Shown piece after piece: positions 51,589-60,536 of a stretch of 64,000 nt of DNA. The notes under the pieces were generated by a model, which worked only from the letters and a program-made list of their open reading frames with translations, did not search any database and was not told where the DNA came from. The DNA is from Adlercreutzia sp. ZJ176 (GTDB taxonomy: Bacteria > Actinomycetota > Coriobacteriia > Coriobacteriales > Eggerthellaceae), in NCBI RefSeq assembly GCF_011038975.1, contig NZ_JAAKEC010000014.1, forward strand, positions 1 through 64,000. Reading direction: 5' to 3'. Position 1 is the first letter of the stretch, and each line of letters opens with the position of its first letter. A program made the position numbers and the translations under genes.

Positions 51589-52947
51589 ATGCTTATTTGC
51601 GCACAATACGTATTCCCCATAACGTCTGATCCCATCACGGGCGGCGCCGTGCTCGTGCGCGATGGCAAGATCCTCGACGTCGGCAAGGTCGAGATGCTGC
51701 GCCTGCGCTATCCCGAGGAGGAGGTGGTCGACTACGGGCTCGCGGCCGTCATGCCGGGGCTGGTCGACCTGCACACGCGCCTCGAGAAGTCGGTGCTGCG
51801 CGGCATGGTGGCCGACATGCCCTACGCCTCGTGGATCCTGTCGGTCATCGAGCGCTCGGGCCGCCTCGAGGCGGGCGACTGGTACGACTCCGCCATCCTC
51901 GGCGGCCTCGACGCGCTGTCAAGCGGCATCACCACCATCGCCGACATCACCTCCACGGGCGCGGCGTGCACGGCCACCCAGAAGCTCGGCCTGCGCGGCG
52001 TGATGTACCGCGAGGTGGGCGTCATGGACAAGCAGCGCGTGAGCTTCGCCATGCGCTCGGCCGAGAAGGACATCATGCACTGGCGCGAGGAGGTCGACCC
52101 CGACCGCGTGACCGTCGGCATCGCCCCGGCGGCCGTGTACGCCACGCACCCGTCGGTGTTCGGGCTCGTGTCGGAGTTCGCCTGCAAGGAGGGCCTGCCG
52201 GTGGCCATGCGCCTGGCGGGCAGCCACGAGGAGTTCAACTTCGTGAAGTACGGCTCCTCGATGTTCTCGGTGCACACCATGGACGAGGCCAAGCGCGGCT
52301 ACGTGGAGATCCCGCCGTGGATGCCCACGGGCGTGACCCCGGTGCGCTACGCGCTGAACTGGGGCGCGTTCGAGTCGCCCAACGTGCTTTTGGTGCACGC
52401 CGTGCACGTCGACGAGGAGGACATCAAGAAGATGCGCGAGTACGACGTGGCCGTCTGCACCTGCCCGCGCGCGAACGCGCAGCTCGGCATGGGCGTGGCG
52501 CCGCTCGGCGCGTTTCTGCGCGCGGGCCTGCGCACCGGCCTCGGCACCGACTCGCCCGCCGCCACCGAGTCGACCGACATGCTCTCCGAGATGCGCGTGA
52601 GCATGCTCATCCAGCGCGCGCTCGACACGCGCCGCTTCCTCGACTCCACCACCATGCTCGAGCTCGCCACCATGGGCGGCGCTCGCGCGTTAGGGCTCGA
52701 GGACAAGATCGGCTCGCTCGACATCGGCAAGTGCGCCGACCTCATCGCGGTCGACCTGTCGAGCTCGCACCAGTCCGCGGGCGCGAACCCCGTCTCGGCG
52801 GTGGTCAACACCTGCTCGGCCTCAGACGTCCTCATGACCATGGTGGACGGCAGGATGCTCTACGAGAAGAACCACTGGCACGTGGACGTGGAGGTTGCGA
52901 AGAACATTGCCCGCGTGATCGAGATTCGCACGAAGTTGCGCGTCTAG
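51589..52947 (+). CDS. Amidohydrolase-family protein with degenerate metal site
   Basis: A 452-aa TIM-barrel amidohydrolase related to MTA/SAH and aminodeoxyfutalosine deaminases (AAVMPGLVDLHTRLEKSVLRG, CPRANAQLGMGVAPLGAFL, GLGTDSPAATESTDM). Several canonical residues are replaced: the second His of HxH is Arg64 (LHTRL), the His and Glu of the HxxE motif are Arg208 and Gly211 (AMRLAGS), and the His of PHAPY is Ala (APAAVYATH). H62, H270 and D321 remain. Deaminase activity is therefore doubtful; it may be a pseudoenzyme or do different chemistry. ATG at 51589 with AAGG 5 bp upstream; GTG 51583 also possible. Confidence 0.78.
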   Translation: MLICAQYVFPITSDPITGGAVLVRDGKILDVGKVEMLRLRYPEEEVVDYGLAAVMPGLVDLHTRLEKSVLRGMVADMPYASWILSVIERSGRLEAGDWYDSAILGGLDALSSGITTIADITSTGAACTATQKLGLRGVMYREVGVMDKQRVSFAMRSAEKDIMHWREEVDPDRVTVGIAPAAVYATHPSVFGLVSEFACKEGLPVAMRLAGSHEEFNFVKYGSSMFSVHTMDEAKRGYVEIPPWMPTGVTPVRYALNWGAFESPNVLLVHAVHVDEEDIKKMREYDVAVCTCPRANAQLGMGVAPLGAFLRAGLRTGLGTDSPAATESTDMLSEMRVSMLIQRALDTRRFLDSTTMLELATMGGARALGLEDKIGSLDIGKCADLIAVDLSSSHQSAGANPVSAVVNTCSASDVLMTMVDGRMLYEKNHWHVDVEVAKNIARVIEIRTKLRV

Positions 52948-53030
52948 TTAGGGCATAATAGGCCGCGCGCCGCAGGCGAGCCCGTCCGCGGTGCGCACGC
53001 GAGAAGAGAAAGCGTCGAAGGCAAGGCGAA

Positions 53031-53249
53031 ATGGCACACTCGAAAAAGCAGCAGGACAAGTCGCGCAACAAGCTGACGCGCGAGCAGAAGGCCGCGCGCG
53101 TGAAGGCTGCCGAGGAGCGCGAGCGCCGCGCCGAGCAGCAGCGCGAGCGCGCCGCGCGCACCAAGAAGATCTTCACGGTAGTGGTGTGCGTGATCCTCGT
53201 CCTGGCGCTGGGCATCCCCACCATGGCCCTCACCGTGCTGTCGCTCTAG
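53031..53249 (+). CDS. Small coiled-coil membrane protein
   Basis: A 72-aa protein: residues 1-45 are a highly charged, basic, helical region (NKLTREQKAARVKAAEERER...), followed by one span IFTVVVCVILVLALGIPTMAL. There is no conserved domain that I recognise. It lies 23 bp upstream of tatA in the same direction and could be a Tat-associated or unrelated membrane peptide. Confidence 0.65.
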   Translation: MAHSKKQQDKSRNKLTREQKAARVKAAEERERRAEQQRERAARTKKIFTVVVCVILVLALGIPTMALTVLSL

Positions 53250-53271
53250 CGATCGTGAAAGGACTCCCACT

Positions 53272-53835
53272 TTGTTTGGCATCGGAGGATTCGAGCTCTT
53301 CCTCATCCTGCTGTTCGGGTTTCTGATCTTCGGGCCCGACAAGCTGCCTGCCATGGCGAAGACCGCCGGCCAGGCCATCGCGAAGTTCCGCAAGGCGCAG
53401 GAGGAGATGAGCGGCACGCTCAAGGCCGAGGTGTTCGACAAGGACGCCGACGCCCCGTTCAAGAACCCGCTCGACGTGATCGACAACGCGGCGGCCAAGA
53501 CGAAGAAGACGGCTGACGCGGCCAAGAAGACGGCGGTCGAGGCAGCTGAGAAGGCCGAGAGCTTCGCCGAGCGCAAGGCGCGCTACGACCGCGAGCGCGC
53601 GGCCCGCAAGGCGGCCGAGAAGGAGGCGGCGGAAGCTGCGGCGGCTGCGGCCGCGACGGCGGCGGCCGAGCCCGTGGCCGAGGTCGCGAGCAAGGCGGTC
53701 GTCGAGGCGGCCGACGCGGGCGCGGCCGCAGCCGCGGGTACGGGCGCGGGTGCTCCTACGGGCGCCGAAACCCCCGCGGGCGCCGCGGCTCCTGTGGCCC
53801 CCGCGGGCGCCTCCGCCGACGGAAAGGAGGCATAA
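53272..53835 (+). CDS. tatA: Sec-independent translocase subunit TatA/TatB
   Basis: A pore or receptor subunit of the twin-arginine system. N-terminal span FGIGGFELFLILLFGFLIFGPDKLPAMAKTAGQAIAKF with the FGP hinge and amphipathic helix. The 187-aa length, with a long charged then Ala-rich tail, is TatB-like or an extended TatA. TTG at 53272 fits: AAAGGA lies 10 bp upstream and the hydrophobic helix starts at once. tatC follows after 3 bp. Confidence 0.88.
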   Translation: MFGIGGFELFLILLFGFLIFGPDKLPAMAKTAGQAIAKFRKAQEEMSGTLKAEVFDKDADAPFKNPLDVIDNAAAKTKKTADAAKKTAVEAAEKAESFAERKARYDRERAARKAAEKEAAEAAAAAAATAAAEPVAEVASKAVVEAADAGAAAAAGTGAGAPTGAETPAGAAAPVAPAGASADGKEA

Positions 53836-53838
53836 GCC

Positions 53839-54624
53839 ATGCCCATCGGTCCGGCGCGCATGCCCCTTTTCGATCACCTCGGCGAGCTGCGCATGCGCCT
53901 CGTGCGCATCGTGGCGTGCCTCGCCATCGCGGTGGTGGTGTTCTACATGGCCACGCCCATCATGGGCCAGTTCCTGCTTCTGCCCATCGCTGAGTTCCTG
54001 CCCATGGACCCGGCGAGCGGCATGGCGTCGCTGCAGGCCATCGACCCGTTCGAGGCGTTCTCCGTGCGCTTCGAGATATCGCTGTTCGCAGGCCTCATCG
54101 CCACCTCGCCGGTCATCCTGTGGCAGCTTCTGGCGTTCTTCCTCCCGGCGCTCAAGCCCAAGGAGCGCAAGTGGTTCATCCCCACGTTCGTCGTGGCCGT
54201 GCTGCTGTTCATCTTGGGCGTGGTGTTCTGCTACGCCGTCATCCTGAACGCGGCGTTCCAGTGGCTCACCGACCAGGCCGCCGGCCTGGGGTATGTGGCC
54301 CCGCGCATGTCAACCTACATTGACATCATCATCAAGTTCGAGATCGCCTTCGGCTTCGCCTTCGAGCTGCCGCTCGTGATCTTCTACCTGGTCATCTTCG
54401 ACGTGATCCCGTACAAGAAGCTCAGGCAGAGCTGGCGCACCATCTACGTGGTGCTCATGGTCCTCTGCGCCATGGTCACGCCCGACGCCTCGCCGGTCAC
54501 CATGATGCTCATGTTCGCCGCGATGGTCGGCCTCTACGAGGTCAGCCTGGCGATGGCGCGCATCGTGCTCGCGCGGCGCATCAAGCGGCAGAACGAAGAG
54601 CTTGCGGCGGAAGAGGACGAGTAA
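53839..54624 (+). CDS. tatC: Sec-independent translocase subunit TatC
   Basis: Receptor for twin-arginine signal peptides. The 261-aa, six-span product has MPLFDHLGELRMRLVRI at the N-terminus, SLFAGLIATSPVILWQLLAFFLPALKPKERKW and FELPLVIFYLVIFDVI. It forms an operon with tatA and runs into hypA (1-bp gap). None of the molybdoenzymes in this window carries a Tat signal, so the clients lie elsewhere. Confidence 0.95.
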   Translation: MPIGPARMPLFDHLGELRMRLVRIVACLAIAVVVFYMATPIMGQFLLLPIAEFLPMDPASGMASLQAIDPFEAFSVRFEISLFAGLIATSPVILWQLLAFFLPALKPKERKWFIPTFVVAVLLFILGVVFCYAVILNAAFQWLTDQAAGLGYVAPRMSTYIDIIIKFEIAFGFAFELPLVIFYLVIFDVIPYKKLRQSWRTIYVVLMVLCAMVTPDASPVTMMLMFAAMVGLYEVSLAMARIVLARRIKRQNEELAAEEDE

Positions 54625-54625
54625 C

Positions 54626-54985
54626 GTGCACGAGCTGGGAATCATGACGGGCGTCTTAGAGGCGTCCACCACGGCCGCGCACGACGTGGGCGCCACGAAG
54701 CTCCTCGGCGTGAAGCTCTCCATCGGGGAGATGACCGAGGCCATCGAGGACGCGCTCGTGTTCGCGTGGGAGGCGCTCACCGAGGACGACCCGTTCACGC
54801 AGGGCGCCGCGCTCGAGGTGAACATGGTGAGCCCGAAGAGCCGCTGCCTCGAGTGCGGGGCGGAGTTCGAGCACGACCGCTTCCATATGTTCTGCCCGGA
54901 GTGCGACAGCTTCGCCACCGAGCTCATAGCCGGTCGAGAGATGCAGATCGACTCGATCGAGGTCGACCTGCCGGATGAGGAGTAA
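54626..54985 (+). CDS. hypA: Hydrogenase nickel chaperone HypA
   Basis: A 119-aa nickel-insertion protein for [NiFe] hydrogenase: N-terminal Met-His-Glu (MHELGIM, Ni site) and zinc ribbon CLECG...CPECD. GTG at 54626 gives the required MHE start and follows the tatC stop directly. HypB follows after 3 bp. The cluster tat-hypAB suggests delivery of an exported uptake hydrogenase. Confidence 0.94.
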   Translation: MHELGIMTGVLEASTTAAHDVGATKLLGVKLSIGEMTEAIEDALVFAWEALTEDDPFTQGAALEVNMVSPKSRCLECGAEFEHDRFHMFCPECDSFATELIAGREMQIDSIEVDLPDEE

Positions 54986-54988
54986 CCG

Positions 54989-55639
54989 ATGCAAATCGAC
55001 ATCAAGCAGCCCATTCTGGACAAGAACGACACGCTGGCCGCCGAGCTGCGCGCCCGCTTCGCCGCCAACCACGTGTTCGTGCTCGACCTTCTGGCCAGCC
55101 CCGGCTCGGGCAAGACGTCCACCATCCTGGCCACCATCGACGCGCTGCGCGACGAGTTCAACATCGCCGTGATCGAGGGCGACATCGCCTCGAGCGTCGA
55201 CGCGGAGAAGATCAAGGCGCAGGGCATCGCCGCCGTGCAGATCAACACGGGCGGGGCGTGCCACCTGGAGAGCGCCATGGTCAAGCGTGCGATCGACGTG
55301 CTCGACCTCGAGCGGCTCGACCTCATCATCATCGAGAACGTGGGTAACCTCGTGTGCCCCACCGACTTCGACCTCGGCGAGAACGCCAAGGTGATGATCC
55401 TGTCGGTGCCCGAGGGCGACGACAAGCCGCTCAAGTACCCCGGCGTGTTCCAGATCGCCGAGGCCGTGGTGCTCAACAAGGTGGACACCATGCCGGTGTT
55501 CGACTTCGACCGCGAGGCGTTCGACGCCTCCGTGCGCCAGCTGAACCCGGGCGCGCCCATCTTCCCCATAGCCGCCACGAAGGGCGACGGCGTGGACGCG
55601 TGGGCCAGCTGGCTGGCGGAGCTCATCCGCGCCGTCTAA
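54989..55639 (+). CDS. hypB: Hydrogenase maturation GTPase HypB
   Basis: A 216-aa GTPase that drives nickel insertion. P-loop LLASPGSGKTST, VIEGDIASSVDAEKI, GGACHLESAMV (metal-site Cys-His), IIENVGNLVCP and VVLNKVDTM. It lacks the N-terminal poly-His or CxxCGC nickel-store of some homologues. The remaining hyp genes are not in this window. Confidence 0.94.
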   Translation: MQIDIKQPILDKNDTLAAELRARFAANHVFVLDLLASPGSGKTSTILATIDALRDEFNIAVIEGDIASSVDAEKIKAQGIAAVQINTGGACHLESAMVKRAIDVLDLERLDLIIIENVGNLVCPTDFDLGENAKVMILSVPEGDDKPLKYPGVFQIAEAVVLNKVDTMPVFDFDREAFDASVRQLNPGAPIFPIAATKGDGVDAWASWLAELIRAV

Positions 55640-55654
55640 CGTGCGCTGCGGCTC

Positions 55655-55710
55655 CTTGCGGCAGCCGACCGAGCCCCTTGTGCGGGGCTGTCTCGGGCGG
55701 GCGCCGCAAG
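55655..55710. terminator. Hairpin after hypB
   Basis: Outer stem CTTGCGGC (55655-55662) / GCCGCAAG (55703-55710); inner arms CCGAGCCCC and GGGGCTGTCTCGG. No T tract on the plus strand. Beyond it the gap to nadE holds two copies of GATGACTTTT and TTGCGGCAGCCGA, with no gene. Confidence 0.55.
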
Positions 55711-55894
55711 AAGCCTCGCTGGCTTTTGCCTGACGGATGACTTTTGCCTCGTTGCAGATTGAGGTTGCTTGCGGCAGCCGATGACTTTTCGGGCCCTCGT
55801 GGTTTCGCAACACGGCGGAAACACGGGGGCCTCATACTGTTCTCGCTCGCTTGCAAGCGCGCAAGCGAAGAGGGAAGCGGAGAGGGGAGGGCCC

Positions 55895-56713
55895 ATGCAG
55901 CCCCAGCAGATGTACCAAGCGTGCGTTGACGCCCTGCGCGCCTACGTGCGCGGCGCGGGATTCGAGGACGTCGTCATCGGGTTGTCGGGCGGCATCGACT
56001 CGAGCGTGGTGGCCGCCATGGCGGTTGACGCCTTCGGGCAGGACCACGTGCACGGGGTCCTGCTCCCCGGGCCCTACTCGTCGGACCACTCGGTCGACGA
56101 CGCCGAGGCGCTTGCGGCCAACCTCGGCATCGACGTGCGCACCGTGTCGATCTGCGAGCCGTTCGAGGCGTTCGAGCACGTGCTCGCGCGTGCGTGCGGC
56201 GGCGAGCTTCGGGGCCTCGCGGCCGAGAACACGCAGGCGCGCTGCCGCATGGTGTGCCTCATGGCCATCTCGAACGCCCGCGGCTGGATGATGCTGAACA
56301 CGGGCAACAAGTCCGAGGCGTGCATGGGCTACTCCACGCTCTACGGCGACACCGCGGGTGCGTTCGCCCCGATGGGCGGCGTGTACAAGACCGACGTGTA
56401 CGCCATGGCGCGCTGGCGCAACCGCCGCGCCGCCGAGGAGGGCTCGGTGTTGCCCATCCCCGTGAACGTGTTCGTGAAGCCGCCGAGCGCCGAGCTCGCG
56501 CCGAACCAGAGCGACGAGGACTCCATGGGAATCGATTACGCCACGCTCGACGCGATCCTCGTGTCCTACGTGGAGCGCGGGCGCGACGCCGCCGCCCTCG
56601 TCGCGGAGGGGTTTGACGCCGCGCAGGTCGACTACGTGATCCGCCGCACGGACTCCTATGCGTTCAAGCGCGCCCTCGAGCCGCCCTGTCCGGACGTGGC
56701 GTTCTACGAGTAG
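55895..56713 (+). CDS. nadE: NAD synthetase, ammonia-dependent
   Basis: Amidates deamido-NAD to NAD. The 272-aa product has the PP-loop S31-GGIDSS (VVIGLSGGIDSSVVAAMAVDA), NTQARCRMVCLMAISN, NTGNKSEACMGYSTLYGDTAGAFAPMG and YKTDVYAMARW. There is no glutaminase (CN-hydrolase) domain, so it uses ammonia or a separate donor. GAGAGGGGAGGG precedes ATG 55895. Confidence 0.95.
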   Translation: MQPQQMYQACVDALRAYVRGAGFEDVVIGLSGGIDSSVVAAMAVDAFGQDHVHGVLLPGPYSSDHSVDDAEALAANLGIDVRTVSICEPFEAFEHVLARACGGELRGLAAENTQARCRMVCLMAISNARGWMMLNTGNKSEACMGYSTLYGDTAGAFAPMGGVYKTDVYAMARWRNRRAAEEGSVLPIPVNVFVKPPSAELAPNQSDEDSMGIDYATLDAILVSYVERGRDAAALVAEGFDAAQVDYVIRRTDSYAFKRALEPPCPDVAFYE

Positions 56714-56755
56714 CGCTCAGCGCTGGCGCGCGCCAGGTGCCGCCCACGTCATCCC

Positions 56756-57370
56756 GAGCGGAGCGTCTGCGTCAGGCGCCCACTCCGCGTCATCCCGGGC
56801 AGTGGGTTGTCCTTGTGTGTCATCCTGGGTGGAGCATACCTGCGCCGTCCTCTCGTGTCATCCTGAGCGGAGCGCCCGCAGGGCGCGCAGTCGAAGGATC
56901 TGGTCGCAAGTGGGTTGTGCATGCGGGTTGCGCAGGCAGCTCGCACATGCGGGTGCGCCGTGCCCGGGCCCGGATCCTTCGACCCGCTTCGCAAAAGTGC
57001 TCAGCGCTGGCGCGCTTGCTCTCAACGCCATGAGGCTTGGGTGCTCCCGCGCATCATGACGCGGGCGCGCGCGATTGAGCTCGCAAGTGTGCGTGCGCGG
57101 CGTTCCCCCATGTCATTCTGGGCAGCTGGTTGTTCTTGTGCGTCGTCTTGAGCGGAGCGTCTGCGTCAGGCGTCCACTCCGCGTCATCCCGGGCAGTGGG
57201 TTGTCCTTGTGTGTCATCCTGGGCGGAGCATACCTGCGTCGTCCTCCCGTGTCATCCTGAGCGGAGCGCCCGCAGGGCGCGGAGTCGAAGGATCTGGTCG
57301 CAAGGGGATGGCGCATGCGGGCGCGTCGTGCCCGGGGCCGGATCCTTCGACCCGCTTCGCTCGCTCAAAC
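56756..57370. repeat. Repeat cluster with 155-bp direct duplication
   Basis: 56756-56910 and 57150-57304 are 155-bp direct repeats with five differences, 394 bp apart. Each ends in a copy of the TCATCCTGAGCG palindrome (left ends 56857 and 57251; right arms GGATCCTTCGACCCG near 56971 and 57342). A partial unit of the GGGCAGTGGGTTGTCCTTG type lies at about 57110. A fragment (TCATCCT...AGTCGAAGGATCTGG) occurs at 57777-57808. The whole 56714-57897 gap has no credible gene. Confidence 0.8.
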
Positions 57371-57479
57371 GCTCCTATAACGTCAAGGGGGCGGATCGCC
57401 CAGGGGTGGCATGGGAAGGGATGGCGCTGCAGGGTTCTTGGGACCTTCACGCCGAGGGGCGTGCAGATTTTTCGAGCTG

Positions 57480-57648
57480 TTTTGGCAGAAATCTTCAGAT
57501 ATTGGTCGTCTTATCATTGGATTATGGGGGTCAGCCCGCGGGCGAGAATTCCTGACCTGCGGATACGCTGAGCGTCGCGAGGCGCGAGCCTCCTGGTTGG
57601 TGATGTTTCAGCCTCGGAGAGACAAATATCTGAAGATTTCTGCCAAAA
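57480..57648. mobile_element. MITE-like element with 24-bp terminal inverted repeats
   Basis: 57480-57503 (TTTTGGCAGAAATCTTCAGA...) and 57625-57648 are perfect 24-bp inverted repeats enclosing 121 bp. The ends are distinctly AT-richer than the surroundings. It encodes no transposase, so it would be non-autonomous. Target duplications were not clear. Confidence 0.6.
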
Positions 57649-57897
57649 TGCCCTGTCAAATTTGCACGATGCTCTGGCTCTGGCCTCGACCTCGGCCTCG
57701 GCCTTGGCGTCGCGTGATGTGCGCGACCATGCGGACACGCGCGCTTGCGCGTGCAAGAGCCTTGCATCCCCCCGTGTCATCCTATATAACATGGAGTCGA
57801 AGGATCTGGTTGCGAGCAGCTTGCGCATGTGACCGTGCGGGCTCATACACTGCGTGGCGTATGGCGTGCGGCGCGCGCGATCGTGTAGTATGGGCGC

Positions 57898-59166
57898 ATG
57901 GACGAAAACGAGACATCGCTGCGCGACATGCTGGTGCGTGACGAGCCGATGACCGCCGTCGACTGGCTCGTCGACGCGGTGGTCGCGCTCGGCGCGTTCG
58001 GCTTCGGCTGCCTGCAGCTCACGCTCTCGGTGAACCTGCTCGTGCCTGACGAGGCGCTGCGTCGCCTGCTCGGCATCGAGGCCGTGGTGCCGACCGCCTA
58101 CGCCATCGTGGCGGTGCTGCTCACGTGCGCGCCGCTCGTCGTGCGCCGCCGCCTTCCCTGGCCCGCCTTCGCAGCCAGCGTCATCGTCTGGATGTTCTTC
58201 CAGGCGCAGGTCAACGCCGTGTCGCTCTCGCTCATAGGGCCGCTTGTGGCCCTGTTCACGCTCGCGCTCGAGTGCTCGCGCTACGAGGCGCTCGCGGCTG
58301 GCATCGCGAGCGCCGCGGTGCTCCTGCTCGTGCCCTCGGCGGCCTCCTCGTCGACGCTCGCCTCGCTCTCGCTCGTGCAGAACGTCGCGTTCGTGGCGGC
58401 GGCGGGGTTCGCGGGCTATGCGCTGCAGGTGCGCCAAGCCTTCCTGCGCGCGGCTGAGGAGCGCGCGGCCGAGGCCGAGCGCACGCGCGAGAGCGAGGCG
58501 CAGCGACGCGTGGAGGCCGAGCGCGTGCGCATCGCGCGCGAGGTGCACGACATCACGGCGCACTCGCTGTCGGCGGTGAGCATCCAGGCGGCGGTAGCCG
58601 AGCGGCTCGCGGAGTCCGATCCGCAGGCGGCCAAGGAGGCCATCGCGGCGGTGCGCGCCACGTCGAAGTCGGCCCTCGACGACATCCGCGCCATGATCGG
58701 CGTGCTGCGCGCGCCGGCGGGCGAGCAGGCTGAGACGGCTCCCACGGCGGGCACCGACCAGCTGCCCAACCTCGTCGCCTACCTGCGCCAGGCGGGCGTG
58801 GCGTGCGCGCTTGACCGGGAGGGGTATGACCGCGCGCTCGTGCCGGCGCACCTCGACGTGGCCCTCTTCGGCATCGCGCGCGAGGCGTGCACGAACATCG
58901 TGCGCCATGCCCACGCCGCCCACGCCTCCATCGCGCTGCGCACCACCGCCGGGTACGCCGAGCTTTCCGTGGAGGACGACGGGCGCAGCTTCGACTATGC
59001 GGCGGCGCGCGCCGCCGGCGCTCCGTTCGGCCACGGGCTCGAGGGCATGGCCGAACGCGCCCACGTGCTCGGCGGCAGCTTCAGCGCCGCGCCGCGCGCC
59101 GCCGGCGGCTTTGCCGTGCGCGTCAGCATCCCCCTTCCGACCAAGGAGGCTTCCGACCATGCCTGA
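57898..59166 (+). CDS. NarL-type sensor histidine kinase
   Basis: A 422-aa membrane kinase: about six hydrophobic segments in residues ~20-180, coiled-coil linker (RAAEERAAEAERTRESEAQRRVEAERV), HisKA_3 dimerisation domain with phosphoacceptor H217 (REVHDITAHSLS), and a HATPase domain (REACTNIVRHAHA, GHGLEGMAERA). The signal sensed is unknown. A TAGTAT box at 57885-57890 ends 7 bp before the ATG, suggesting a leaderless mRNA. It overlaps its response regulator gene by 8 bp. Confidence 0.92.
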   Translation: MDENETSLRDMLVRDEPMTAVDWLVDAVVALGAFGFGCLQLTLSVNLLVPDEALRRLLGIEAVVPTAYAIVAVLLTCAPLVVRRRLPWPAFAASVIVWMFFQAQVNAVSLSLIGPLVALFTLALECSRYEALAAGIASAAVLLLVPSAASSSTLASLSLVQNVAFVAAAGFAGYALQVRQAFLRAAEERAAEAERTRESEAQRRVEAERVRIAREVHDITAHSLSAVSIQAAVAERLAESDPQAAKEAIAAVRATSKSALDDIRAMIGVLRAPAGEQAETAPTAGTDQLPNLVAYLRQAGVACALDREGYDRALVPAHLDVALFGIAREACTNIVRHAHAAHASIALRTTAGYAELSVEDDGRSFDYAAARAAGAPFGHGLEGMAERAHVLGGSFSAAPRAAGGFAVRVSIPLPTKEASDHA

Positions 59167-59866
59167 TTCGCTTTCCGGGGACGTGCGCATCCTCGTCGCC
59201 GACGACCAGGAGCTCGTGCGCAGCGGGTACGCGGCCATCCTCGGCTCCTACGAGGGGCTGCGCGTGGTCGGCGCGGCGCGCAACGGCGAGGAGGCCGTGC
59301 TGCGCGCGACCGAGCTGCGCCCCGACGTGGTGCTCATGGACGTGCGCATGCCGGTGCGCAACGGCATCGAAGCCACGCGCGACATCACCGCGAACCCCCT
59401 GCTCGCGGACACGCGCGTGCTCGTGCTCACCACGTTCGACATCGACGAGTACGTCTACGACGCCCTGGCCGCGGGCGCGAGCGGCTTTCTGCTGAAGGAC
59501 GCCGACCCTGACGACATCGCGCACGCCGTGCGCGTGGTGGCCGCGGGCGACGCGCTCATCCAGCCCTCGGTCATGCGGCGGCTCGTGGAGACGTTCGTGG
59601 CCGCGCGGCCGCGCGCGGGCCGGGGGAGCATGGGGCGGGCGGGCGACGCCGCCGCGGCGCTCTCGAGCCTGACCGACCGCGAGCGCGAGATTCTCGCGCT
59701 GGTGGCGCGCGGCCTCACCAACGACGAGATCGGCGCCGAGCTGTTCATCTCGCCCGCCACGGTGAAGACCCACCTCGCGCGCGTGATGGGCAAGGTCGAC
59801 GCGCACGATCGCGCCCAGCTCGTGGTGTTCGCCTACGAGAGCGGCCTAGTAACCCCCGGCGCATAA
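59159..59866 (+). CDS. NarL/FixJ-family response regulator
   Basis: A 235-aa partner of the kinase upstream. Receiver with ILVADDQELVR, phosphoacceptor D61 (VVLMDVRMPVRNG) and LLKDADPDDI; LuxR-type helix-turn-helix LTDREREILALVARGLTNDEIGAELFISPATVKTHLARVMGK. ATG at 59159 lies inside the kinase 3' end with AAGGAGG upstream. Targets unknown. Confidence 0.94.
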   Translation: MPDSLSGDVRILVADDQELVRSGYAAILGSYEGLRVVGAARNGEEAVLRATELRPDVVLMDVRMPVRNGIEATRDITANPLLADTRVLVLTTFDIDEYVYDALAAGASGFLLKDADPDDIAHAVRVVAAGDALIQPSVMRRLVETFVAARPRAGRGSMGRAGDAAAALSSLTDREREILALVARGLTNDEIGAELFISPATVKTHLARVMGKVDAHDRAQLVVFAYESGLVTPGA

Positions 59867-60078
59867 GGGGAGTCCCTGCCCCGCCCGTCCGCCCCGCACC
59901 CGCCCCGCCCCTGACCCGCGTCACCTGCCCCGCCCCGTGCCCGCTTCGCGTCACCTGCCCCTTTCGCAGCTTCCCGCCCATCCCTTCCCCGCGCTCACCC
60001 GCCCCGCAGCTTCTCGCCCGCCCCGCGCCACTTGTTCGTTCACGCCCATATTCGCATTGCGCTGCCTGTCCACCCCGT

Positions 60079-60202
60079 GTCATCCTGAGCGGAGCGCCCG
60101 CAGGGCGCGGAGTCGAAGGATCTGGTCGCGAGGGGATGGCGCATGCGGGTGCGCCACGCCCGGGGCCGGATCCTTCGACTCGCTTCGCTCGCTCAGGATG
60201 AC
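60079..60202. repeat. TCATCCTGAGCG palindromic repeat, full copy
   Basis: Perfect 13-bp terminal inverted repeats at 60079-60091 and 60190-60202 with the inner GTCGAAGGATC/GATCCTTCGAC arms. Extra right ends (CGCTCAGGATGACAT) follow at about 60217. The preceding 59867-60070 stretch is C-rich low-complexity sequence with no gene. Confidence 0.85.
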
Positions 60203-60396
60203 ATGGGGGGCTGCCCGCTCAGGATGACATAAGTGGGGGCTGCCCACCCAAGACATAAGGGAAGGCTGCTCGCTCAGGACATGGGCACCCGCGTTGCGTC
60301 TCCGGTTGTTGGTCCCGCCCCGCAGCTTCCTACCCATCCCCTCCCCGCGCTACTTGCCCATTCCCGCCTCGCATTGTGCCGCCTGCCCATTCCCGT

Positions 60397-60475
60397 GTCA
60401 TCCTGAGCGGAGCGCCCGCAGGGCGCGGAGTCGAAGGATCTGGTCGCGAGGGGATGGCGCGTGCGGGCGTGCCTC
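60397..60475. repeat. TCATCCTGAGCG repeat, left half only
   Basis: GTCATCCTGAGCGGAGCGCC through GTCGAAGGATCTGGTCGCGAG matches the copy at 60079; the right arm is missing. It lies 60 bp before the groES promoter. Confidence 0.8.
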
Positions 60476-60536
60476 CTCCCAATATGGCGAACGCGTGAAA
60501 ATACGCGCGCCCTTCGCCGGGATTTCCCCAAAGCGC

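Noticed and set aside
53031-53249. TatE or a second TatA
   Set aside because: The membrane span is C-terminal and lacks the FGP hinge and amphipathic helix, so it is not a Tat subunit.
56714-57897. Short coding frames in the repeat-rich gap
   Set aside because: All are built from repeat copies, lack ribosome sites, and change frame between nearly identical repeats.
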